A DNA stretch of 64,000 nt from Acetobacter vaccinii (GTDB lineage Bacteria; Pseudomonadota; Alphaproteobacteria; Acetobacterales; Acetobacteraceae). The stretch lies in the NCBI RefSeq assembly GCF_008365315.1, contig NZ_CP043506.1, positions 1,904,001 to 1,968,000 on the forward strand, given 5' to 3'. The translations under genes and the position numbers were made by a program. Shown piece after piece: positions 7,662 to 16,240 of the stretch. Below the pieces are notes generated by a model that did no database searches, was not told the DNA's origin, and saw only the letters and a program-made list of their open reading frames with translations. How positions within the stretch are numbered: position 1 is the stretch's first letter; every line of letters starts with the position of its first letter.

Positions 7662-9977
7662 ATGCACATCTCAAAACATAGCAAATGCTATAAATGCAAG
7701 CTTAGACGTTATCGTCGTAACTTCGGCTATCAGTGCGGCCAGTTCTGCGCAGGCTCTCGGGCCATGCTGTGTTCCTGTGTCGCTGTTGGTTTGAGCTGCT
7801 TTTACATTCATGCAGCAAAAGCAGATGAGGTTGCACAGCCGGAGCCTGCGATCGAAACTCGTAAGTCTGTGTCGTCCCATAAACAGAGCAAGAAGGACAC
7901 TCGAGCGGAGAAAACACCAGAAGCTGCTGCCCCTGAGCAGATTAATGTGGTCGGTCATCTCAACAGGGAGCGTGCACATATCTTTCCGGGTCTGGGGGCG
8001 GTCGATTACACAATTGATCAACGCCAGATTGCGAGCACTCCTGGAGGGCAGAATGCGGCTTTTAGCCAGATACTCCTGCGCGTGCCCGGTGTTGTGCTGG
8101 ATAGTTATGGAGAGGTGCATGTGCGGGGCGAGCACGGAGGGCTGACGTACCGTGTTAACGGTGTCCTGTTGCCTGAGGGCTTGAACGGGTTTGGGCAGGA
8201 GCTGGATACGCGCATCATCCAGTCTGTGGATTTGCTGACCGGCACGCTGCCTGCACAGTTCGGTTTCCGCACGGCCGGGGTTGTGGATGTTACCACCAAG
8301 ACGGGGGAGAGTTTAAAGCACAACCAGATTTCGCTTTATGGAGGTAGCTACAATACCTTTACGCCTTCCATGCAGCTTGGCAGCCAGCATGGCAGGTTGG
8401 ATTATTTTGCCACCGTGTCGTTTAATCGTAATGATATCGGGATTGAAAACCCAAGCAATACGTTCAGGGCTGTGCATGATAAGACGGAACAGGAAAAAGC
8501 GTTCTCTTACCTGTCCTATCATATTGACGATGTGAGCCGGGTTACGCTGTTGACCAGCGCGTCGTACGCGTATTTTCAAATTCCTAATTCATTCAAGACA
8601 TTTGATGTCAATAGCCCCGACTACACGACTATTTATGACGTAGCTGGCGTTAACCCGCATGATCCGTCCATGAACTGGGCACGGATGAATGACAGCCAGA
8701 CCGAACAGAATTACTACGCGGTGCTTTCCTATCAACGCACCACCAACAAGCTGAATTTTCAGGCATCACCGTATTTTCGTTATGGTCGTATTGACTACAC
8801 TCCTGATCGCGATAGGGACCTGATTTATCAGGGGGTTTCGGAGCATGAAGTCAATGATTTCACAACCGGGGGTATTCAGTTTGACCTGTCGTATGACATA
8901 GCGCCCCACCATACACTCCGTGCGGGTATTCTGGGGCAGTACACGTCCGAGCGGTTGGATACAAATACTCTGGCTTTTCCTGTTGATGCACAAGGTAATC
9001 AAAGCACAAACGTGCCTGTGCGCCTGATTGATAATACCGGCAATTGGTCTGTCGAGGCAGGTGCTTATATTCAGGATGAATACAAGATCACGCATACGCT
9101 GACATTTAATTATGGTATTCGCTATGACCGCTTTGCATCGTCGTTTGATAATGAAGGGCAACTGAGCCCACGGGCCAATATGGTCTGGAAACCAACGAGC
9201 ACAACAACACTGCATATTGGGTATTCACGTTATTTTGCCCCGCCATCACCTCAATATGTTTATTCTTCAACATTGGCGAAGTTTGAAGGTACGACCAATG
9301 CCGCTGCCAATCTGATCAATAACGCGACAAAGGTCGAGAAGTCTCATTATGTAGACGGTGGTATTCTACAACGCATCACCCCTGCGTGGCAGATTACGTT
9401 AGATGCCTACGCCAAGTGGGCGCATGATCTGACAGACCTTGGGCAGTTTGGTCGTGCGGTTATTCTTGCGCCATTCAGTTACAAGCGTGGTCGCGTTTAT
9501 GGTGCTGAGTTTGGTAGTTCCTGGCGGCATGGACCATGGTCTGTATTTGGCAATTTTTCTTACGTTAAAACCTCTGCTCAGGACATAAATTCTGCACAAT
9601 ATCAGTTTGATACGGCAGAGTTGGCCTATATTAAGAACCATGCCATACAGCTTGACCATCAGGGTGAATATACTGCAACAGCAGGTGCATCGTGGACGAC
9701 GCAGCACGATATGGCCTATATCGATTTTGTCTATGGTTATGGCTTACGGAGTGGCTTTGCAAACCTGAGTAAAGAACCACAATACCATGTTTTTAACATC
9801 GGCTACCAGCACAGTTTTACCAAAGTACCCTGGGGCCATGCTTTTAAAGTGCGTGCGGATGTTATGAACCTTTTTGACAAACGCTACCAGCTTAGGGATG
9901 GGAGCGGCGTTGGTATTTACCAGGCTCAATATGGACAGCGGCGTGCGATATTTTTTTCTGTTGTGTCTGATTTTTAA
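7662..9977 (+). CDS. TonB-dependent outer-membrane receptor linked to mntH
   Basis: 771 residues. A long, basic, Cys-rich N-terminus leads into a signal-peptide-like stretch (MLCSCVAVGLSCFYIHAAKADE). The plug domain includes INVVGHLN, LLRVPGVVLDSYGEVHVRGEHGG, YRVNGVLLPEG, and VDLLTGTLPAQFGFRTAGVVDVTTKTG. The barrel ends in aromatic RRAIFFSVVSDF, the usual outer-membrane targeting terminus. Only 45 bp separate it from mntH with no terminator seen, so the pair is probably one transcript under MntR. This suggests a role in passing manganese or a metallophore over the outer membrane, as proposed for MnoT in Burkholderia. The ligand is inferred from context only. Confidence 0.87.
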   Translation: MHISKHSKCYKCKLRRYRRNFGYQCGQFCAGSRAMLCSCVAVGLSCFYIHAAKADEVAQPEPAIETRKSVSSHKQSKKDTRAEKTPEAAAPEQINVVGHLNRERAHIFPGLGAVDYTIDQRQIASTPGGQNAAFSQILLRVPGVVLDSYGEVHVRGEHGGLTYRVNGVLLPEGLNGFGQELDTRIIQSVDLLTGTLPAQFGFRTAGVVDVTTKTGESLKHNQISLYGGSYNTFTPSMQLGSQHGRLDYFATVSFNRNDIGIENPSNTFRAVHDKTEQEKAFSYLSYHIDDVSRVTLLTSASYAYFQIPNSFKTFDVNSPDYTTIYDVAGVNPHDPSMNWARMNDSQTEQNYYAVLSYQRTTNKLNFQASPYFRYGRIDYTPDRDRDLIYQGVSEHEVNDFTTGGIQFDLSYDIAPHHTLRAGILGQYTSERLDTNTLAFPVDAQGNQSTNVPVRLIDNTGNWSVEAGAYIQDEYKITHTLTFNYGIRYDRFASSFDNEGQLSPRANMVWKPTSTTTLHIGYSRYFAPPSPQYVYSSTLAKFEGTTNAAANLINNATKVEKSHYVDGGILQRITPAWQITLDAYAKWAHDLTDLGQFGRAVILAPFSYKRGRVYGAEFGSSWRHGPWSVFGNFSYVKTSAQDINSAQYQFDTAELAYIKNHAIQLDHQGEYTATAGASWTTQHDMAYIDFVYGYGLRSGFANLSKEPQYHVFNIGYQHSFTKVPWGHAFKVRADVMNLFDKRYQLRDGSGVGIYQAQYGQRRAIFFSVVSDF

Positions 9978-9992
9978 TACGTAAATTTTGCA

Positions 9993-10031
9993 TTGGGCAG
10001 AGTATCTCAAAAATCTCTGCCCAAATATTTA
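9993..10031 (+). terminator. rho-independent terminator after the TonB receptor
   Basis: TTGGGCAGAG and CTCTGCCCAA form a perfect 10-bp stem with a 12-nt loop, followed by an A/T-rich run. It starts 15 bp after the receptor stop. Confidence 0.75.
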
Positions 10032-10125
10032 TATGCTAAAGTGATAAAAGTCTGCCCTTATAGAGTGGTCAGGTGTCTAATCCGAAAATATGAAAACCAT
10101 GTTTGTTGGTGGGTTTACTGTATGC

Positions 10126-10635
10126 TTAAAGGTGTAGCCGCATATGTTCGCGGAGTTGATTGCATTTTTTTGCGTAAGCTGAGGCCTTGGACGCCGTAAA
10201 TAAATTAACGCATAGAGCGCCCGCCAAGGAGAGAAAAGAAAGAAAAGTCAGGATCTCGCCTGTGCGTGATAGGGTTTCGTTATAATGGAGTGCTGAATAC
10301 CATAAAAGACCAAGGCTGAGCAGCGCCCCAAAAAATCCGAAGACCCCGGTTGAACGCATGAGGGAGTCCTCAACGCTTTCAAAGGCGGCAGTTTCCCGCC
10401 ATAAATCAAAGAGCTGCCGGTCCACGGCTCCAACCGCTTGGGCATGGTCGTCTTTTTCCGCTGCTGTACGTTTGTGGGGGTTCTTTCTATGAATTTCCAG
10501 CTCTTCGCGGGCTTTGGCAAATACGCGGCGGCGTTCCTTGATCGCAGGCAGGCTAATGTCAACAAAGCTTAATATGGCAACGTTAAGACCCGCTGATAAT
10601 TGCGTGATAGCCTGAAAATCTCCCCATGTTGTCAT
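10126..10635 (-). CDS. small membrane protein of unknown function
   Basis: 169 residues, not recognised. An N-terminal hydrophobic stretch (AGLNVAILSFVDISLPAI, about 14-32) is followed by a charged cytoplasmic-type segment (ERRRVFAKAREELEIHRKNPHKRTAAEKDD). Two clear membrane helices come next, STGVFGFFGALLSLGLLWYSAL and ILTFLSFLSLAGALCVNLF, and then a basic C-terminus. It stands alone, facing away from the AT-rich accessory genes. It could be an accessory or immunity-type membrane protein, but nothing in the sequence proves this. Confidence 0.6.
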   Translation of the reverse strand: MTTWGDFQAITQLSAGLNVAILSFVDISLPAIKERRRVFAKAREELEIHRKNPHKRTAAEKDDHAQAVGAVDRQLFDLWRETAAFESVEDSLMRSTGVFGFFGALLSLGLLWYSALHYNETLSRTGEILTFLSFLSLAGALCVNLFTASKASAYAKKCNQLREHMRLHL

Positions 10636-11065
10636 CTGGGATGTACCTTCTTGTGCATACTCATCATTGTCAGGCTCATAACTATAAAGAGAGGTGTCAG
10701 GTAGTAGGGAAAACGCACATCTGCCTGTAATAGGGTATGGGGCATGGTATTGGTGTGGGACATTTTTTAGTCAAGAATGATTGTTTGATTAATTGAAATA
10801 AAAAAACAAAACCAATAAAAACAATAAATAATTTTAAATAAATACCGCGATATTTCTGAATTTTTTCTAGGTCATTTAAAATAAAATATTCAATTCACTC
10901 GATTGTTTTCTCATGTTTTGATTTTTTCTGAAAATCTTTTAGGCTTCCGTAAAGTCAGTCTGACGAATGGAAGAGGGGGCAGTCATCGGTAAGACCTGCT
11001 AAGATACATAATAAAAATCTGATGACTGTTGGTGCTAACCTGACACAGAAAAAGGAAAATCTGGC
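10636..11065. other. AT-rich intergenic region before the accessory genes
   Basis: About 430 bp with long A/T tracts and no convincing ORF. An 8-bp perfect inverted repeat (CAGTCATC at 10980-10987 and GATGACTG at 11021-11028) lies just before the start of the next gene. The region probably carries the promoter for the 11066 gene and supports foreign origin of the island. Confidence 0.5.
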
Positions 11066-12757
11066 ATGAGCGACAACACCAAAAAAGAAGATGAAAAACC
11101 GTCTATCGTTTATGCTGTTCCCCACGACGATTCAGGGCAAGACTATAGTTATATTGTGCGGCTTGGGCAGTTTGATCCTAAAGTAGAAGATCATGCCTAT
11201 TTTAACACTCAAGATGAAAGAGAAAAACTCAAAAAGAGTGCAGGATATCCGTCAGAAAAACAGGCTGATGGTAAGCCACAAAAGTGGATGACGGGTTTAC
11301 TGTTGTATTCGTCTGATAATGTTTCTATTTTTTCAAACAACTATAAGCAGGAAACGTTTGGTATATCAGCAAGTAAGAGTAATGGTGAAACAATTCAAGT
11401 CACAGCCAGTAGTTTGCCTGGAACTCCTGTTTCGGAGGTGAAGTGGACAAATTATGCGAGTAAGTATGGGTACGAATTTGGGCGTTCTTCTAAATTTTCT
11501 ATCAGTGTTGCCAGTAGTGGTGTGAGTGTTGGATTATCGTTTTCATCAAAAATGACGGCATCACTATCTAATTCGGGTGGCTTTTCCTATAGTCTAAAAG
11601 GTGAATCATCCCTGGATGAGGCTTTTTACTATAGTTTAAGTGGAAAAAAAGGGCCGATAGAAAAATGCTGGTTGGGAGATGGCGTCGCAAAGATTTTTTC
11701 TAAAAAAACGTTAGGTTTTTCTGATAAATTTGAAGAAACAGTCAATACATCTTTCAATCTTTCTATTGATACAGATCTTAATAAGGCATGGAGTTCTGAT
11801 AGAGTAAAGTGGGCCAATAGAGCAAAACTCAGTTTCAATGTTGCTGATAAGTTGCTGGTTGCTGGAGGTGTTGTGGCGGCATCCTCTACAAATAAAAATG
11901 TCCAAAAAATTGTGTCATCAGAAACAGTTTTTCATGTACTTTTTCGTTTGCAAGATGCACGAGATGCTCTTTTTCTTGCTGTTGCAATGGTCTCTGTCAT
12001 TACACGAGCTGGCTTTATGAGTAAGGAAAAAAATATCGGGAAATCCCCGGATTGGATTCCTAATTCAATATTAAAAGGAAAGCACCAATATAGTTTGGGC
12101 ATGACTGTGGAAGAGGCACGGATACAGTGTGGACACTCCAGCATAGTCATAAAAAGTAATGGAGAAATTTCTCTCTATGGGAAAGAATTAAATTTATTTG
12201 GTGCGAAAAAAATATCATTAAATACTGGATCTGGTGCCGCGATAGAACTTAATGGTGAAAATGCGTATATTTTAGGAAAAAATATTTCTTTGATGGGTTC
12301 TGAAAAAATTGTGAATTATACGGCAAAAACTGCGGGAACTCCAATTGAGTGGAATAAAGAATTGCAAAAATTGAAAGAAGAATTGCAAGTTCTTGAAATG
12401 CGTCTTGTTTTGGAAAATGAAAATTATGAAACTAGGAAGCAACAAGCAAGAAGCGTTCCTGAACAAATGTTGGCGAGTGTCCTGGATGCTATAGAAATTG
12501 AACATCGTTTGAGTGTGGAAAAATTGAAAAAACGTATTTTGGGAACATCGCTTAAGATAGAAAAAGTAAATGTAAAAATCAAAAAAATGTACAAGGAAAT
12601 AGAGAGTGGGAAGCATAGTGAGGGGAGCCATGTATTTTTAACACCACAAAAAATAGAAGCTGTCGGAAAAAGCACTGCTTCTGTTTCTGGTGGGAGTACT
12701 GAACAGGCGCTTGCTAGTGGGTCACTTAAGGTGGATCAAAAATCGCCTACAGGGTGA
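11066..12757 (+). CDS. hypothetical protein with VgrG-tail-like repeat and coiled coil; candidate T6SS cargo
   Basis: 563 residues, low GC compared with nearly all other genes here, with AGGA upstream of the ATG. Residues ~110-260 are Ser/Gly/Thr-rich and beta-like (ISVASSGVSVGLSFSSKM). Around 290-320 there are hydrophobic stretches (LLVAGGVVAASS, LFLAVAMVSVITRAGF). Around 355-410 comes a repeat resembling the needle-forming tail of VgrG/gp5 (IVIKSNGEISLYGKELNLFG, then ISLMGSEKI). Residues ~430-520 are charged and coiled-coil-like. A DUF2169 gene follows after 38 bp. DUF2169 proteins act as chaperones/adaptors for type VI secretion cargo (known for Agrobacterium Tde2), so this may be a secreted effector or spike-tail protein. 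No enzymatic motif is visible and no T6SS core genes are nearby. Confidence 0.65.
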   Translation: MSDNTKKEDEKPSIVYAVPHDDSGQDYSYIVRLGQFDPKVEDHAYFNTQDEREKLKKSAGYPSEKQADGKPQKWMTGLLLYSSDNVSIFSNNYKQETFGISASKSNGETIQVTASSLPGTPVSEVKWTNYASKYGYEFGRSSKFSISVASSGVSVGLSFSSKMTASLSNSGGFSYSLKGESSLDEAFYYSLSGKKGPIEKCWLGDGVAKIFSKKTLGFSDKFEETVNTSFNLSIDTDLNKAWSSDRVKWANRAKLSFNVADKLLVAGGVVAASSTNKNVQKIVSSETVFHVLFRLQDARDALFLAVAMVSVITRAGFMSKEKNIGKSPDWIPNSILKGKHQYSLGMTVEEARIQCGHSSIVIKSNGEISLYGKELNLFGAKKISLNTGSGAAIELNGENAYILGKNISLMGSEKIVNYTAKTAGTPIEWNKELQKLKEELQVLEMRLVLENENYETRKQQARSVPEQMLASVLDAIEIEHRLSVEKLKKRILGTSLKIEKVNVKIKKMYKEIESGKHSEGSHVFLTPQKIEAVGKSTASVSGGSTEQALASGSLKVDQKSPTG

Positions 12758-12795
12758 TTTTCAATATTTTTCACATCAGTCACTCGGGGAATGTC

Positions 12796-14166
12796 ATGGA
12801 AATTGAAAACGAAACTCCCTTAGCTCTGGTCGGGGTACAACATAACCAGGAGGAGCAGGCTGGTTATGTTCTGGTCATGAAAGGGCTGTTCCAGCTCAAG
12901 CATGACGCTATAGCAGAACCAAATGCAGAGCCGCCTGAATTTACAGGGGATAGCGTTTTTCAGGATAAAATTGGCCGCAGCCTGCAATGGCCGAATGATA
13001 TGGAGGGCTTTAAACCCAATCTTGATTTTATCATTCAGGGTAATTTTTATGCACCAGACGGGGCGGCTACAACGCAGTCCGTTGCAGGGTTCAGGTTTGG
13101 GCCTATGGAAAAAATGGCCCGCATTATTGGGCCGCGTAAAGCTGTGCGCGATCCTGCTGGACGCTGGGTCGTGCAGGGGCCTGCCCCGGTGGCAGAACTG
13201 CCTTTACGGTGGGAATATAGTGCTGGTGGGTTGTCTGACCTACGCAATCCGTTTGGTCTGGGGCAGGATGCAGAAGTGCTGGATGGCGTTGAGGGTGAAG
13301 TCTATCACCTTCCAATGATAGAAGGGGTCTCAGACAAGCCATGGACGCCCGAGGCAAGGCCCGAGCCGGTTAATTTTGCGGCTGTTCCCGCTATGTTTGC
13401 TCAAAGACAGAAAAAACTGGGCACACGGGACAGGCGGTGGTCTCTGTTTCGTGCCCCACTGCCGCCTGATGATTATGATTTGAGCTATGCCAATGCTGCC
13501 CCTACTGGGCAACAGGCGGTGGGGGAACCTGCCGGTTTCGAGAAAATGTATTTTTACAATATGCATCCCACGCATGCAGAATTGATATGCACGATGCCCG
13601 ACTTCAGGCCCTATGCGGCCGCTGTCTTGCATGAGGCAGACCACGCAGTGCCCGTTGACCTGCGTCTGGATACTATTATTGCCCAGCCAGATAAGGAGGA
13701 AGTGGTCATACTCTGGCGGGGGCAGGTGCCAGGCGCAAAGGCTGAAGCAAATATCGCGCGGGTTGTCTGTCATTGGTGCAAGTTAAACGATGCCCATACC
13801 TCAGAGACGCTTGCTCTGGAAATAACAGAGCAAATGCAAAAAGAAGCTGAAGAGGAGGCTGTTTTTGAAAAAATAGAATTTGATAAAAAATTAAAGAACA
13901 AATTGGATATTTTAGAAAAAACAGGAAAAGAAAAAGCTCAGGAGGTACAGGAAGCCCATGCTTCAGCGATGCATGATATCCAATCTTTGGCAGGCTATGA
14001 AAAATTACCCCCTGAATTTCGTGAGCAATTAAAGAGTGCAAAATCATTAGATGAAATGGATGAAGTGATTTTTAAGTATGTAAAGATTTTTGAAGAGCAG
14101 GCAAAGGAAGAATATAAAAAATTACTTAAATTAACGGGAGAGGCCGATACAACGGGTCTTATTTAA
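12796..14166 (+). CDS. DUF2169 family protein, probable T6SS cargo adaptor
   Basis: 456 residues from the ATG at 12796, which has GGGGA five bases upstream; a longer frame from a GTG at 12754 would overlap the previous gene and lacks a ribosome site. The first ~350 residues fit DUF2169: ETPLALVG near the start, YVLVMKGLF, FGPMEKMARIIGPRKAV, PLRWEYSAGG with RNPFG, and FEKMYFYNMHPTHAEL. This is followed by a ~110-residue Lys/Glu-rich coiled-coil tail. In studied systems DUF2169 proteins load effectors with PAAR-like tips onto the T6SS. The 3' ~330 bp are strongly AT-rich, unlike the host-like composition of the core, so the gene looks mosaic. It is probably co-transcribed with the gene before it. 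Confidence 0.78.
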   Translation: MEIENETPLALVGVQHNQEEQAGYVLVMKGLFQLKHDAIAEPNAEPPEFTGDSVFQDKIGRSLQWPNDMEGFKPNLDFIIQGNFYAPDGAATTQSVAGFRFGPMEKMARIIGPRKAVRDPAGRWVVQGPAPVAELPLRWEYSAGGLSDLRNPFGLGQDAEVLDGVEGEVYHLPMIEGVSDKPWTPEARPEPVNFAAVPAMFAQRQKKLGTRDRRWSLFRAPLPPDDYDLSYANAAPTGQQAVGEPAGFEKMYFYNMHPTHAELICTMPDFRPYAAAVLHEADHAVPVDLRLDTIIAQPDKEEVVILWRGQVPGAKAEANIARVVCHWCKLNDAHTSETLALEITEQMQKEAEEEAVFEKIEFDKKLKNKLDILEKTGKEKAQEVQEAHASAMHDIQSLAGYEKLPPEFREQLKSAKSLDEMDEVIFKYVKIFEEQAKEEYKKLLKLTGEADTTGLI

Positions 14167-14536
14167 TTTTCAATAAAACATATCAAAATTTTTGTAATTT
14201 TATCGGTATATCCACAAAGCGGGTAGCAAATATTTTGTTTGCCACCCGCTTTTGTTTTTTCTTCTTTGTCTAAAATTTTTGTGAATTCTGTGTTGGTTCC
14301 CCTATTAAATGAATCAAAAACCACATTAATTCTGGATATATAAAATATAGTATTATCATATTATTTATAATTTCAAATTATATTGATGCTCTATTGTATG
14401 GGTGGAATGGAGAATTGTATGTTTTTGTTTTCAATTCCTTTTGGCGGCAGGGCTGGTCGGTTTGGGAAATTTCTTGACGCGCAATAATTTCATAGTTAGT
14501 GAAATTAATAATTAAAGGTTTCGGTGCGAGTGCCAC
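14167..14536. other. intergenic region between the accessory island and the cyd operon
   Basis: 370 bp with a terminator at its start and an otherwise AT-rich sequence. A TTGACG at 14474-14479 could be a -35 element for cydD, but no good -10 sits at 17 bp. A weak FNR-like TTGAC-4-AATAA overlaps it. No ORF was seen. Confidence 0.4.
14216..14260 (+). terminator. rho-independent terminator after the DUF2169 gene
   Basis: A 15-bp stem with one mismatch (AAAGCGGGTAGCAAA pairing with TTTGCCACCCGCTTT), a 7-nt loop and a trailing T-rich tract. It lies about 50 bp after the DUF2169 stop and closes the two-gene unit. Confidence 0.85.
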
Positions 14537-16240
14537 ATGGCGGGTTCAACCATTCATCAGCAGGAAGGCAGAAAGGTCGCAGGCTTGGCGCGGCGTGTCA
14601 GGGGGTGGCTGTTGCTGTCCGTTGCGCTGGGCGGGTTGTCGGCTGTCTGTCTGGTGGTTGTGTTTGTGGGTCTGGCTCAGCTTGTTGATAATGCAGCATT
14701 CCACGGTCAGGTTCCCTCGTTGTCCACACAATGGGTGTGGGTACTGCTTGGCTGTCTGGCTGCGACTATTACGACACAGTTTTTGTCAGACATGGCGGGC
14801 ACTCAGGCCGGACTACGGGTTGTTTCGTCCGTCCGGCAGGATGCTCTGGAGCACCTGGCTAAGGCCGGGCCGGTTGCCACATCCCGCCTGCCTGCGGGGG
14901 AGGTGCTGACTCTTCTGTCCGACGGGGTGGAGGCGCTGGAGCCTTATTTTGCACGGTATATGCCCGCTGCGGCCAGAATGGTGGTGCAGCCGTTGCTTAT
15001 TCTTGCTGTTGTAGCCGGGGTGGATGGGTGGAGCCTGCTAATATTGCTGTGTACAGGCCCGCTTGTGCCTGTGTTCATGGTGTTGGTGGGGTATCGGGCG
15101 CAGGCGTTGATGGACCAGCAGTGGGTGCGCATGACCCTGCTTGGCGGTGGGTTTTTGGATGCTTTGCGAGGCCTAAAAACTCTGCGGCTTTTTGGTCGCA
15201 CTGCGGATAGTCTGGAGCGCATTGCCCGCATGGCGGATGCGCACCGCAAGGTTACGCTGTCGGTTATGAAGGTGGCGTTTCTGACTTCTGCCTCTCTCGA
15301 ATTTTTTGCGTCCTTATCCATTGCCATGGTTGCGGTCGTGTTTGGTACGCGGCTGCTGGCAGGGACAGCGGACTTCCGTTCGGCATTTTTGGTGCTTTTG
15401 CTGGCTCCTGAATACTTTATGCCGCTGCGTAATTTTTCGGCCAGTTATCATGCCCGTCAGAATGCCTTGGCGAGCATGACCCGCCTGATGGATATTTTCG
15501 CTCTTCCTATATCCCCGCGTCAGGCAGAGGAGGGGGCACAGCCGCTTCAGTCAGAAGCGGCGGACAAGCTGTGCTGTGATAGTGTTTTTGCATCCTACGA
15601 TGGCCAGACAGCCGTGTTGCAGAATGTTACCTGCTGTTTTGCTCGCAACAGGCTGACAGTGCTGGAAGGGGCAAGTGGTGCGGGTAAAAGCTCTCTCCTT
15701 GCTGTCGTGCTGGGCTTTTTGCAGCCGTCCGCCGGGCATGTTGCGGCGTATGGCAGAAACGGGCAGGCGTTGTGTGTTGCAGGGCTCCGTATGGCCTGGG
15801 TGCCGCAGCGGCCATTGTTGGTTTTTGGCACTGTGGCGGATAATTTGCGCCTTGGTGCACCGGATGCGGACACTGAGGCATTGCGCCGTGTTGCCGCACA
15901 GGCGGACGCTCTGAGTTTTATCATGGCTCTCCCTCAGGGGTTTGACACTCCGTTAGGCGAGCGTGGCAGCAAGCTGTCAGGCGGGCAGGTCAGGCGACTG
16001 GCGCTGGCGCGTGCGCTGTTGCGTGACCCGGACGTGCTGGTGCTGGATGAACCTACAGCAGGGCTTGACCCGGCCAGCGCCCTGCGGGTGGCGGATGCCA
16101 TAAGGGGCTGCACAATCGGGCGTATTGTGATTGCGGCAACGCACCACTCGGCGCTGACGGCGCGGGCTGACACTGTCCTGCATGTCAGTGGCGGGCGGGT
16201 TGTCCAGGCCCCCATGCCCGCGGTGGAGACTGTGGCATGA
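14537..16240 (+). CDS. cydD: CydD, glutathione/cysteine ABC exporter subunit for cytochrome bd assembly
   Basis: 567 residues. A six-helix membrane domain occupies the first ~310 residues. The ATPase domain has Walker A GASGAGKSS, signature LSGGQVRRLALARALL and Walker B VLVLDEPTAGLD. CydD pairs with CydC to export reductant (glutathione and cysteine) to the periplasm, which is needed for maturation of bd oxidase and periplasmic cytochromes. It overlaps cydC by ATGA, and cydAB follow directly, so assembly factor and enzyme are made together. The ribosome site before the ATG is weak. Assignment of D versus C rests on gene order and the usual CydD features. Confidence 0.9.
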   Translation: MAGSTIHQQEGRKVAGLARRVRGWLLLSVALGGLSAVCLVVVFVGLAQLVDNAAFHGQVPSLSTQWVWVLLGCLAATITTQFLSDMAGTQAGLRVVSSVRQDALEHLAKAGPVATSRLPAGEVLTLLSDGVEALEPYFARYMPAAARMVVQPLLILAVVAGVDGWSLLILLCTGPLVPVFMVLVGYRAQALMDQQWVRMTLLGGGFLDALRGLKTLRLFGRTADSLERIARMADAHRKVTLSVMKVAFLTSASLEFFASLSIAMVAVVFGTRLLAGTADFRSAFLVLLLAPEYFMPLRNFSASYHARQNALASMTRLMDIFALPISPRQAEEGAQPLQSEAADKLCCDSVFASYDGQTAVLQNVTCCFARNRLTVLEGASGAGKSSLLAVVLGFLQPSAGHVAAYGRNGQALCVAGLRMAWVPQRPLLVFGTVADNLRLGAPDADTEALRRVAAQADALSFIMALPQGFDTPLGERGSKLSGGQVRRLALARALLRDPDVLVLDEPTAGLDPASALRVADAIRGCTIGRIVIAATHHSALTARADTVLHVSGGRVVQAPMPAVETVA

